Assembly: GCA_001940925.1 (NCBI GenBank)
Contig: MSGZ01000021.1
Coordinates: forward strand, 26,999 to 90,998
DNA from: Ruminococcus sp. Phil11
GTDB lineage: Bacteria; Bacillota; Clostridia; Oscillospirales; Ruminococcaceae
Reading direction: 5' to 3'
DNA length: 64,000 bases
The first letter of the stretch is position 1. Every line of letters begins with the position of its first letter. The notes beneath the pieces were generated by a model. That model was not told the DNA's origin. It saw only the letters and a program-made list of their open reading frames with translations, and made no database searches. Both the position numbers and the translations under genes were made by a program. Shown piece by piece: positions 31,517 to 39,682 of the stretch.

Positions 31517-32095
31517 ATGGAGGAAACAGCGATGACAACGGCAGAATTTCTTGAATATATGAACAGCGGAAAACAGGTCACGGCGGAGAGCAATGTGCAT
31601 CAGATCATGCACAAGCTGAGTCAGGAGGCAATCCGCATTACTATAGAGATCAACAGCCGCTATCATACGCCCGATGAGATAAATGGGCTGATGTCGGATC
31701 TGATCGGTGAACCTGTTGAGGTCGGGCTGTTTCCTCCGTTCTACACTGACTGTGGGAAAAACATTCATCTCGGCAAGGGCGTGTTCATCAATGCAGGCTG
31801 TAAATTTCAGGATCAGGGCGGTATTTACATAGGTGACGGTGCGCTGATCGGTCACAATACGGTGCTTGCAACGCTGAATCACGGACTTCTCCCCGAAGAA
31901 CGTCATGATCTGATACCCAAGCCCATTCACATCGGCAGGAATGTGTGGATAGGCTCTAACTCAACAATCCTTTCGGGTGTGACGATCGGTGATAATGCAG
32001 TCATCGGTGCAGGCTCAGTCGTTACAAAAGATATTCCTGAAAATATGATAGCGGTCGGCACTCCTGCAAGGGTAGTGAGGAGCATTTATGATTAA
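31517..32095 (+). CDS. Sugar O-acetyltransferase (LbH/maltose acetyltransferase-like)
   Basis: FINAGCKFQDQGGIYIGDGALIGHNTVLATLNH; hexapeptide repeats. Confidence 0.9.
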   Translation: MEETAMTTAEFLEYMNSGKQVTAESNVHQIMHKLSQEAIRITIEINSRYHTPDEINGLMSDLIGEPVEVGLFPPFYTDCGKNIHLGKGVFINAGCKFQDQGGIYIGDGALIGHNTVLATLNHGLLPEERHDLIPKPIHIGRNVWIGSNSTILSGVTIGDNAVIGAGSVVTKDIPENMIAVGTPARVVRSIYD

Positions 32096-33644
32096 AGCAA
32101 GATTTTTAGCTGTTATTTCTACTTTCCTGATGTTGACCGGGTGCGGCAGTTACTCAGAGGACAGTTCGGCTGTGACGGTGCAAAGTGAAAACTCGTCTGT
32201 TATGATGCAAAGTGACAGCAGGGTTTCATCTGTAACCTCCGACCGACAAGAGGTCACAACCGCCGGACAACATGAAGAAAATGATGCTGATGGTATGCAG
32301 ATAACTGTAGGAGATACACAATTTCGTGTCTCATTGGAAAGCAGCGATACAGTTACAGCTTTGACGGAAATGCTGCCCCTGACACTTGATATGTCCGAAT
32401 TGAACGGCAATGAAAAGTATTATTACCTTGATACCTCTCTGCCTTCCTCGCCTGAAAAAGCCGGTTATATCAGCGAGGGTGATATAATGCTGTATGGTGA
32501 TAACTGCCTTGTGGTATTCTATAAGAGTTTCGATACTTCATACAGCTATACAAAGATCGGGAATATTTCAGATACTTCGGGGCTTGCTGATGCACTCGGG
32601 ACAGGCGATGTGACCGTAACATTTGAAATGAACGGCAGCCAAGATACCGAATACACGGTGCAGGATGTACGGAATCTCAATGATTTTCTCCTTGCGAAAC
32701 CGACAGAGGAAGATTTGCGGGGAAAGCCTTACGATCTCGACAATGACGGGGTATGGAGCGTTTTTGACCTATGCCTGCTGAAACGAAAGATATTGGAGCA
32801 GCGTAATATGACAACAGAATTTGATTATGAAAGCAAGACCGTATTGCTCAACAGCGGCTATGAAATGCCCATTCTTGGACTTGGTACATGGACACAGGAC
32901 GATGATACTGCGGAAAGCTCCGTCTACACAGCACTGAAAGACGGTTACCGGCTGATCGACACAGCGCAGTATTACGGTAATGAAACAGGTGTCGGCAAGG
33001 GCATTCAGAAAGCAATAGACGATGGCATCGTCACCCGTGAGGAGGTCTTTGTCACCACAAAGGTCATGCCGTCCAACTATGACAGAGCGTACAAATCTAT
33101 TGACGATTCGCTTGAACGGCTCGGACTTGATTACATTGACCTGATGCTGATACATCAATCGGGCAGCAATGATACCGAGGTCTACAAAGCTCTGTGTCAG
33201 GGTGTCAAGGACGGCAAGCTACGGTCGATCGGTATTTCTAACTATTATACCCTTGACGAATATGAGCGTGTCACATCCGGCGGTGAGATCAAGCCTGCGG
33301 TAGTTCAGAATGAAAATCATCCGTTTTATCAGAACACGCAGTTTCAAAAAGATATTGCCAAATACGGTACGGTGGTAGAATCATGGTATCCGTTCGGAGG
33401 CAGAGGGCATACGCAGGACTTGTTCGGTAATGAAACGATCACGGATATAGCAAAGGCACACGGCAAGACATCGGCACAAATAATACTCCGCTGGCATTTG
33501 CAGGCAGGCTATGTCACGATACCGGGTTCACAGAATCCGGATCATATACTTGAGAATTACAGCATCTTTGATTTTGAGCTGTCCGATGCAGAAATGCAGA
33601 GAATGGCAGAACTGCATACAGGACAACGATATGAAAATTGGTGA
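32088..33644 (+). CDS. Lipoprotein with cyclophilin-like domain, dockerin-like module and aldo/keto reductase domain
   Basis: Lipobox LTGCGS; dockerin-like VQDVRNLNDFLL..GKPYDLDNDGVWSVFDLCLLKRKIL; AKR motifs MPILGLGTW, YRLIDTAQYYGNE, GISNY. Confidence 0.8.
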   Translation: MIKARFLAVISTFLMLTGCGSYSEDSSAVTVQSENSSVMMQSDSRVSSVTSDRQEVTTAGQHEENDADGMQITVGDTQFRVSLESSDTVTALTEMLPLTLDMSELNGNEKYYYLDTSLPSSPEKAGYISEGDIMLYGDNCLVVFYKSFDTSYSYTKIGNISDTSGLADALGTGDVTVTFEMNGSQDTEYTVQDVRNLNDFLLAKPTEEDLRGKPYDLDNDGVWSVFDLCLLKRKILEQRNMTTEFDYESKTVLLNSGYEMPILGLGTWTQDDDTAESSVYTALKDGYRLIDTAQYYGNETGVGKGIQKAIDDGIVTREEVFVTTKVMPSNYDRAYKSIDDSLERLGLDYIDLMLIHQSGSNDTEVYKALCQGVKDGKLRSIGISNYYTLDEYERVTSGGEIKPAVVQNENHPFYQNTQFQKDIAKYGTVVESWYPFGGRGHTQDLFGNETITDIAKAHGKTSAQIILRWHLQAGYVTIPGSQNPDHILENYSIFDFELSDAEMQRMAELHTGQRYENW

Positions 33645-33657
33645 GTGAGGTATGTTT

Positions 33658-34197
33658 ATGAGCAAAAAAGTCCTTATTATTTCGTCAAGCCTGCGTAAAA
33701 ACGCAAACTCCGAGCAGCTTGCAGTTTCTTTTGCAGACGGAGCAAAAGCGGCGGGGCATGAAGTGGAATTGATCTCCCTGCGTGATAAAGAGATCAGATT
33801 CTGCATCGGCTGTTTTGCCTGTCAGAAGACTCAGCGATGCATTATGCATGACGATGCAGATGCTATCCGTGAGAAAATGCTTCATGCTGATGTGCTTATT
33901 TTTGCTACACCGATCTACTACTACGAAATGAGCGGTGCGCTGAAAACAATGCTCGACCGTGCAAATCCGCTGTTTTCCTCGGATTATCGTTTCCGTGAGG
34001 TCTATGCACTTGCAACAGCAGCAGAAGACGAGGAGGATGTTCCGCAAAAGGCATTTTCGGGTATTGAGGGCTGGGTAGACTGCTTTGAAAAGGCAAAACT
34101 CGTCGGCACTCTGTTCTGCGGTGGAGTGACTGATATTGGCGAGATAGAAGGCAATACCAGACTTAAAGATGCTTACAATATGGGGTTCCGCATTTAG
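33658..34197 (+). CDS. NADPH-dependent FMN reductase/flavodoxin family
   Basis: MSKKVLIISSSLRKNANSEQLAVSF; FATPIYYYEMSGALKTMLDR. Confidence 0.88.
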   Translation: MSKKVLIISSSLRKNANSEQLAVSFADGAKAAGHEVELISLRDKEIRFCIGCFACQKTQRCIMHDDADAIREKMLHADVLIFATPIYYYEMSGALKTMLDRANPLFSSDYRFREVYALATAAEDEEDVPQKAFSGIEGWVDCFEKAKLVGTLFCGGVTDIGEIEGNTRLKDAYNMGFRI

Positions 34198-34254
34198 TTT
34201 TGTAACTTTGAAACAGAAAGGCTATTGCACATTGACGGTGCAATAGCCTTGATT

Positions 34255-35100
34255 TTATATCCTGTCTAAAATACTATGAATATCCCCATTGATAAGAATA
34301 CTTTGCTCTGTTATCTTATCGGGCGCATACGCTTCCCCGAAATTCAGGCAGGCATAGACCGCCTTCGGGTTTGCATAGGTCATCTTCCAGAACGGATACT
34401 TTATGATGACAGGCGTGTTCATACCCACACCAAGCTCTAAGAACAGGATATGCAGTCCCTCATGGCGGCGCAGGAACTCATCATAACGTTCCGCTGCTTT
34501 GTGCCAGCCCTCGTCCTCAACAAAGGTATCATCGGCTCTGAGGTTCATGCTCATGGGTTTTCCGCAGACAGGACACTTCGGCACAAGCTCTGACGGAACA
34601 CGCATATTTTTCTGCTGCTCAAACATCACCCTGACGGTTTTCTCGTTGTCGTAGGTCTTTTGGTGACAGGGCTCACTGCACTGCCAAAGCCCGTAATCGC
34701 CCTGCGTGTAGAACAGGCGGTGCTTGTCAAATCCTGCCTTCTGGAACTGGTGATCGACATTCGTGGTGAGAACAAAATAGTCCTTGTCCTTCACAAGCTC
34801 AAACAAGCGCTTGTATGTGCCGTTGTCCACGTCCATGTAGCGGTTGATGTAGATGTAGCGTGACCAGTACGCCCACATTTCTTCGGACGTTTCAAAGGGA
34901 TAAAAACCGCCCGAATACATATCCCGAAAGCCGTATTTCTCCACGAAATCGGCAAAATACTTCTGCAAACGCTCTCCTGAATAGGTAAAGCCTGCGGCGG
35001 TGGAAAGACCTGCCCCTGCACCGATCACGATTGCATCAGCGGTCTGTATTTCGTTTTTCAGATGGTCAATTTCCGCCGAGTAATCTCTTGTAAATCTCAT
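34255..35100 (-). CDS. Sir2-family NAD-dependent protein (SirTM-like, macrodomain-linked)
   Basis: IGAGAGLSTAAGFTYSG, TTNVDHQF, zinc ligands CSEPCH / CPVC; directly downstream of a macrodomain gene. Confidence 0.85.
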   Translation of the reverse strand: MRFTRDYSAEIDHLKNEIQTADAIVIGAGAGLSTAAGFTYSGERLQKYFADFVEKYGFRDMYSGGFYPFETSEEMWAYWSRYIYINRYMDVDNGTYKRLFELVKDKDYFVLTTNVDHQFQKAGFDKHRLFYTQGDYGLWQCSEPCHQKTYDNEKTVRVMFEQQKNMRVPSELVPKCPVCGKPMSMNLRADDTFVEDEGWHKAAERYDEFLRRHEGLHILFLELGVGMNTPVIIKYPFWKMTYANPKAVYACLNFGEAYAPDKITEQSILINGDIHSILDRI

Positions 35101-35830
35101 GATCGTCCTCCTTGAACACATTGAAGATCACCTGTATATCGTGGTTCTTGCGGAACTCCCTGACGGTGCGGACAGCAATTTCCGCCGCTTTATCCTGCGG
35201 AAATCCGAATACGCCCGTTGAGATACAGCAGAAAGCGATACTCCCGATACCGTTCTGTACGGCTATTTCAAGACAGCTTTTGTAGGAGCTTTCAAGCAGA
35301 CGGCAATGCTCCTCGGTGAGCCGTCCCTGCACGATCGGTCCGACGGTGTGTATCACATAGTCGCAGGGCAGGTTGTAGGCAGGCGTTATTTTTGCCTTAC
35401 CCGTGGGTTCTTCATGCCCTTGTGTCTGCATGATCTGACCGCACTTGTAACGAAGCCGTATCCCTGCAAAGGTGTGGATACAGTTGTCGATACAAGAGTG
35501 ACACGGCTGCCAGCACCCCGTCATTCCCGAATTGGCAGCGTTGACGATCGCACCGCATCGGAGCGTGGTAATATCACCTTTCCAGAGATAAATGCCGTCC
35601 TCTATTGGCGACAGATCTGCAATATCCGTGATACCCTTGCTCTCGGTCAAGGCTGTGAGATATTCGTCCTCGGCTTGCAAATAATCCTCGTCCGCCTTGA
35701 CAGCTGGGCGGATATTTACAAGGCTGCGGTAAAGGCGAAACTTGTCAGATTCATTTTTTGGTATCTCTATCCTGCCTAAATCATCTCTCTCGGACAGCAG
35801 ATAGTCTATCAGAAAGTCGAGCTTCTCCAT
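35066..35830 (-). CDS. Macrodomain (ADP-ribosyl hydrolase) protein
   Basis: GAIVNAANSGMTGCWQPCHSCIDNCIH, IAFCCISTGVFGFP. Confidence 0.9.
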   Translation of the reverse strand: MEKLDFLIDYLLSERDDLGRIEIPKNESDKFRLYRSLVNIRPAVKADEDYLQAEDEYLTALTESKGITDIADLSPIEDGIYLWKGDITTLRCGAIVNAANSGMTGCWQPCHSCIDNCIHTFAGIRLRYKCGQIMQTQGHEEPTGKAKITPAYNLPCDYVIHTVGPIVQGRLTEEHCRLLESSYKSCLEIAVQNGIGSIAFCCISTGVFGFPQDKAAEIAVRTVREFRKNHDIQVIFNVFKEDDHEIYKRLLGGN

Positions 35831-35834
35831 ACAA

Positions 35835-36452
35835 TCATCTCCTTATGACTGCCCCCACAGGACAGACCTCTGCACAGTTTCCGCAATGCAGACAGTTTTC
35901 CTGACGGATAACAGCTTTTTCTTTCAGTTCGATACAGCTCTGCGGACAGTCGCTTAGGCACGAACCGCAACCGATACAATCATTGGTCACGAAATATCCG
36001 CTTTCCGTGATCTCTGCGCCGCCGAATGTGAAGCTGTCACGCTCGATAGGCTTCTTCGACAGGTCGAACCACTCTCCGCTGCCCTCATAGATCTGAAACA
36101 CTGTGAGCGCCTTGCGGCTTTCCTCAGTGGGATATATCTCACACATATAGGGATTGTTCTCAAACAGCAGAGGGAGCATTTCTGCACCGATCTCCCTGAC
36201 CTTGCCACGGACAGAGATCGCCGTACAGCTCATGGTATCCTCGCCTTTTTTTCCCGAAAGTGCAAGATAGCCCTTGTCCTTTAACCGCTGATAGAAGTTC
36301 TTTCCCTTTGCGGTGAGAAAGTACAGTCCGTTCTCGTCTGCATACATCATGTCGATCACACAGGTCACGGGCAGACCGTCGCTGTCCACCGTTGCAACAA
36401 CGGTAGAGTGTATCACGTCCACGATAAATCTCAGATAATCATTCGCTGTCAT
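35835..36452 (-). CDS. PNPOx-like FMN-binding domain fused to 2x[4Fe-4S] ferredoxin
   Basis: N-terminal PNPOx-like; CIGCGSCLSDCPQSC and CLHCGNCAEVCPVGA. Confidence 0.88.
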   Translation of the reverse strand: MTANDYLRFIVDVIHSTVVATVDSDGLPVTCVIDMMYADENGLYFLTAKGKNFYQRLKDKGYLALSGKKGEDTMSCTAISVRGKVREIGAEMLPLLFENNPYMCEIYPTEESRKALTVFQIYEGSGEWFDLSKKPIERDSFTFGGAEITESGYFVTNDCIGCGSCLSDCPQSCIELKEKAVIRQENCLHCGNCAEVCPVGAVIRR

Positions 36453-36502
36453 ATTGTCCTCCTATGGAAAGAGTGTGCCGATGTTTTCAGCACACTCTCA
36501 TT

Positions 36503-36940
36503 TTATTCCTCGTCAATGAACTTTCGTGTGTCAGAGACAACTTGTGCAAGAGTCGTGCTTTTCAGCTCGTTTTCAAGAGCCGCCTGCACCGCTTCAAGCC
36601 TTCCGTCCATAGCCTTGTGGATATTCCGTCCCACAGGACAATCTGCATTGGGATTTTCGTGGAAGTGGAACAGTCCCTCATCGTCTACGCAGTCAACCGC
36701 CTTGTAAATATCGTACAGCGTTATTTCGTCAAGTGCTTTTGCAAGGTGTGCGCCGCCGCTGCCCTGACGGGTCTCAACTATCCCGGCATTGCGAAGCTGT
36801 CCGAGAACATTACGGACGATCACCGCATTTACCCCCGTACTGCCCGACAGAAAATCGCTGGTCACTCTCATCTGACCGCCAAAAATGTCAATGCAGGTGA
36901 GGATATGCACCGCCGCTGTGAATTTACTTGTTATCTGCAT
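36503..36940 (-). CDS. Rrf2 family regulator
   Basis: MQITSKFTAAVHILTCID...SDFLSGSTGVNAVIVRNVLGQLRNAGIVETRQGSGG. Confidence 0.88.
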   Translation of the reverse strand: MQITSKFTAAVHILTCIDIFGGQMRVTSDFLSGSTGVNAVIVRNVLGQLRNAGIVETRQGSGGAHLAKALDEITLYDIYKAVDCVDDEGLFHFHENPNADCPVGRNIHKAMDGRLEAVQAALENELKSTTLAQVVSDTRKFIDEE

Positions 36941-36957
36941 AGATATTCATCTCTTTC

Positions 36958-37587
36958 TTACTCTCTTACCACGCTGATACGCTGCCCGATGTGACCGCCT
37001 TTTTCGATCTCGTCTACCATAGCAACAGCATAATCCGCATAGCTGATAATGCTCTCGCCCTTAGCATTGAGTGTCAGCTCCTCACCGGCGAGAATGTACT
37101 TGCCGCTGCGCTCGCCGTCAGCCTGAAAATCTCCTGCGGGACTGATGTATGTCCACTTTACGTCATTTCTCTGACGGAGTTCGCCAAGCGCCTTTGCCAT
37201 AGCAGAAGCCAGCGGCTTGAAAACTTCGGGAAAATCAGCACCGTCAGAAACACAGGCGGTATGCTCTTTGTTTACATACAAACTTCCTGCGCCGCCGACA
37301 ACGAGAAGTCTTGTGTCAGTTCCCGAAAGAATGTCGCACAGGTGAGCAAGTGAAGTGGAGTGCTGAGGAAGTGTCTCGGGTGTCCATGCTCCGAATGCAT
37401 CCACAACTGCGTCAAAGGCTGCAAGGTCTGCTGCGGTCAGGTCGAACAGGTCTTTCACGATCACGTTCTGAGCAGCGGACTTATTCTCGCCCTTGACAAC
37501 TGCGGTAACGTCAAATCCTCTGTTTACAGCCTCTTTTACGATAAGCTGACCTGCCTTGCCGTTTGCACAAACTACTGCGATTTTCAT
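36958..37587 (-). CDS. NAD(P)-binding oxidoreductase (NmrA/SDR-like)
   Basis: MKIAVVCANGKAGQLIVKEAVNRGFDVTAVV. Confidence 0.85.
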   Translation of the reverse strand: MKIAVVCANGKAGQLIVKEAVNRGFDVTAVVKGENKSAAQNVIVKDLFDLTAADLAAFDAVVDAFGAWTPETLPQHSTSLAHLCDILSGTDTRLLVVGGAGSLYVNKEHTACVSDGADFPEVFKPLASAMAKALGELRQRNDVKWTYISPAGDFQADGERSGKYILAGEELTLNAKGESIISYADYAVAMVDEIEKGGHIGQRISVVRE

Positions 37588-37949
37588 AATAAGTACCTCC
37601 TGATTATATCATGATTATGGTGTTTTGTAAAGTTGTAAACATTTCTGTTTCAACTTTCTGACATTAGTATATCATGCGATTACAGAGTTGTCAATAGATG
37701 CATTACAACTTTGGAGGACTGCATAAAATTATATTCAAGTGATGCGCATATTGCACAAATAATACTTCGTTTTATACCGATGGCAAAGTGCAAACAGTGC
37801 TGTTTCAATTGGCAACGGCTCTTTTCTGCCGATTGACCTTTTGACCGCAGTATGGTATCATTGTCCTAAAAATTACTGTATCGGGAGTGATGTGAAATGG
37901 CAGTCTACATACCAATACTGTCATGTCGTTATATCAGTACCTAAATATT

Positions 37950-37980
37950 TGGGGGTGAACACCGCGTTCATCCCTTTTTC
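37950..37980 (+). terminator. Hairpin upstream of tRNA unit 1 (conserved at 42236)
   Basis: gggggtgaacaccgcgttcatccctttttcc. Confidence 0.65.
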
Positions 37981-38049
37981 CACTTTGTTACTGTTCAATT
38001 TGAGACACAGTGAGTCTCGAATTTGAAAAAGGATATACCACCGGTTTAC

Positions 38050-38078
38050 TTGACATTTCCGGAAAGGTATGCTATAAT
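38050..38078 (+). promoter_or_regulatory. Promoter of tRNA unit 1
   Basis: TTGACA - 17 nt - TATAAT with TG extended -10. Confidence 0.85.
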
Positions 38079-38135
38079 GTGCTCAACGCAGGGCAAACAG
38101 CCCGCGAAATTCTGACTAACGAAAGGGTGAAAACA

Positions 38136-38276
38136 ATGAAAGCAATCATGAACAACGCAGTGTGCCTGTTTAGTTTTGAATACCAGCAGTTCTGCTATTT
38201 TCTCCAGCAAGAAAATGGTGCCTTTGTGCTGCACGCAAAACATACAGGTGTTTGTTCAGCTTCCCTGACAGGGTGA
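38136..38276 (+). CDS. 46-aa leader peptide, unit 1 (Phe-rich)
   Basis: MKAIMNNAVCLFSFEYQQFCYFLQQENGAFVLHAKHTGVCSASLTG; same length and partly similar to unit 2/3 leaders (MNN..EY..VLH). Confidence 0.7.
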   Translation: MKAIMNNAVCLFSFEYQQFCYFLQQENGAFVLHAKHTGVCSASLTG

Positions 38277-38321
38277 GCATAGATTGTGTTTCATTGTGAA
38301 CCATCTTCTGATAGAACAAAG

Positions 38322-38361
38322 CCGTCTGTGTGCAGTATCGAAAGCACGCAGACGGTTTTTT
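38322..38361 (+). terminator. Attenuator terminator, unit 1
   Basis: CCGTCTGTGTGC-loop-GCACGCAGACGG followed by TTTTTT. Confidence 0.85.
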
Positions 38362-38388
38362 GTATTCTGTCAGAAAGGTGGTATTTTT

Positions 38389-38619
38389 ATGTCTTCCGAT
38401 ACGCCGACGATCAACATGGCCGCGACCGGCGCAAACATCAAGGCGCTGATCAAAAACAAAGGGCTCAAGGTTGCCGATGTGCAAATCAGATGCGGCTTCA
38501 ACACGCCGCAGGCGATCTTCAAATGGATGCGCGGCGATGCGATGCCCACGATCGACAATATGGTGATTCTTGCGCATCTGCTCGATGTGACCATTGACAA
38601 GATCATCATTCTCAATTAA
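38389..38619 (+). CDS. Small XRE-like HTH protein (unit 1)
   Basis: NIKALIKNKGLKVADVQIRCGFNTPQAIFKWMRGDAMPTIDNMVILAHLLDVTIDKII. Confidence 0.85.
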   Translation: MSSDTPTINMAATGANIKALIKNKGLKVADVQIRCGFNTPQAIFKWMRGDAMPTIDNMVILAHLLDVTIDKIIILN

Positions 38620-38647
38620 AACGCTCCGCCCGATTTCGGGCGGGGAA

Positions 38648-38676
38648 TGATTCCGCTTCGTCTAACAGGCAGGACA
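38648..38676 (+). pseudogene. 5' half of a tRNA-Glu/Gln-like gene, truncated by palindromic element
   Basis: GATTCCGCTTCGTCTAACAGGCAGGACA then GCGGGCAGTGCCCGC; compare intact tRNA-Glu GGCCGCATCGTCTAATGGTCAGGACA. Confidence 0.55.
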
Positions 38677-38691
38677 GCGGGCAGTGCCCGC
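38677..38691. repeat. Palindromic REP-like core GCGGGCAGTGCCCGC
   Basis: Perfect inverted repeat; further copies at 38851, 43221 and a variant at 7444. Confidence 0.75.
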
Positions 38692-38744
38692 CTCCATTGA
38701 TCTAAAGCCCGCCGGAAAACTCTGTCGTATCAGAAATGAAATAT

Positions 38745-38820
38745 GCCTCTGTAGCTCAGTTGGTAGAGCACTGGTTTGAAGCACCAGTTGTCGCAAGTTC
38801 GATTCTTGCCGGAGGCACCA
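38745..38820 (+). tRNA. tRNA-Phe(GAA) with encoded CCA
   Basis: GCCTCTG/CGGAGGC acceptor, CTGGT-TTGAAGC-ACCAG anticodon arm, GCAAG-TTCGATT-CTTGC T-arm, ACCA. Confidence 0.92.
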
Positions 38821-38823
38821 AAT

Positions 38824-38850
38824 GATTCCGTTTCGTCTAATGGCAGGACA
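38824..38850 (+). pseudogene. Second truncated tRNA-Glu/Gln-like 5' half
   Basis: GATTCCGTTTCGTCTAATGGCAGGACA then GCGGGCAGTGCCCGC. Confidence 0.55.
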
Positions 38851-38865
38851 GCGGGCAGTGCCCGC
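38851..38865. repeat. REP-like palindrome GCGGGCAGTGCCCGC
   Basis: Identical to 38677 and 43221 copies. Confidence 0.75.
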
Positions 38866-38950
38866 GGCCAATTTCTAAAGTTCTCCGGAAGCGAAGAAAA
38901 GCAGAACAATATGGGCAGGTAAGCACCCAAAGCATATACCACCGGTTTAC

Positions 38951-38979
38951 TTGATTTATCCGCTCGTGTATGCTATAAT
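38951..38979 (+). promoter_or_regulatory. Promoter of tRNA unit 2
   Basis: TTGATT - 17 nt - TATAAT; the flanks match units 1 and 3. Confidence 0.7.
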
Positions 38980-39053
38980 GCAATCAACATCAGACAGGGG
39001 CAGCCGGAAACAGGCTGCTGCGTTGAGATCTTATTTGAAAGGAGTTGCCGAAA

Positions 39054-39194
39054 ATGACACGTTTCGCTATGAACAATCTGTACAGCCACAGTGAATATTA
39101 CCTCCTGAGCCTCTATCTGGAAGAGACTCTGATTGTGCTGCATACAGATCGTAGTGAATGTGTCGGAACCGCCGGCATGCGCATTTCAGGATAG
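39054..39194 (+). CDS. 46-aa leader peptide, unit 2 (Leu/Tyr-rich)
   Basis: MTRFAMNNLYSHSEYYLLSLYLEETLIVLHTDRSECVGTAGMRISG with upstream AAAGGAG; identical to the unit 3 ORF by eye. Confidence 0.7.
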   Translation: MTRFAMNNLYSHSEYYLLSLYLEETLIVLHTDRSECVGTAGMRISG

Positions 39195-39222
39195 CCTTTT
39201 TGTATGATATCCCTGAAACGAA

Positions 39223-39258
39223 ACACCGTCTGTATGCAGCGATACAGATGGTGTTTTT
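39223..39258 (+). terminator. Attenuator terminator, unit 2
   Basis: ACACCGTCTGTAT-gcagcg-ATACAGATGGTGT plus TTTTT. Confidence 0.85.
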
Positions 39259-39263
39259 GTTAT

Positions 39264-39336
39264 GTCCGTGTGATGGAATGGAATACATACTTGCCTCAGA
39301 CACAAGGTTTTGGGAGTTCGAATCTCCCCGCGGACA
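39264..39336 (+). tRNA. tRNA-Leu(CAG)-like, 73 nt, 5-nt variable loop
   Basis: GTCCGTG/CGCGGAC acceptor, CTTGC-CTCAGAC-ACAAG (one mismatch), gtttt variable loop, GGGAG-TTCGAAT-CTCCC. Confidence 0.75.
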
Positions 39337-39340
39337 CTTT

Positions 39341-39413
39341 GCAGGATTGATGGAACGGAATACATGACAGCCTCAAAAGCTGTATTTTAAGGGTTCAAAT
39401 CCCTTATCCTGCA
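39341..39413 (+). tRNA. tRNA-Leu(CAA)-like, 73 nt, 5-nt variable loop
   Basis: GCAGGAT/ATCCTGC, ACAGC-CTCAAAA-GCTGT, AAGGG-TTCAAAT-CCCTT. Confidence 0.8.
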
Positions 39414-39576
39414 TGATTGATAACCCAATTAACTCTCGAATTTATCTGCTTGTCTAAATGCCAATCTGCCGCGTCAGAAATCCTTGCCTTGCGTCAGCAA
39501 GGCGGTGGCTTTCTTCCTTGCATATTGACATTTATACTGCGCATCTAATATTCAAGAGTTAATTGGAACATCAATA
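39414..39576. repeat. MITE-like imperfect inverted-repeat insertion between two tRNA genes
   Basis: Ends CCAATTAACTCTCGAAT / ATTCAAGAGTTAATTGG; absent at the equivalent position of unit 3 (42801-42803). Confidence 0.7.
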
Positions 39577-39650
39577 GCTCTTGTAGCCCAAATGGCAGAG
39601 GCAGCGGATTTAAACCCCGTTAAGTATGAGTTCGACTCTCATCAGGAGCA
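39577..39650 (+). tRNA. tRNA-Leu(UAA)-like, short variable loop
   Basis: GCTCTTG/CAGGAGC, loop TTTAAAC, ATGAG-TTCGACT-CTCAT; anticodon stem imperfect in this copy. Confidence 0.7.
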
Positions 39651-39682
39651 TCAGGGATATGACAAGAAAGGAGATGTTTTCC

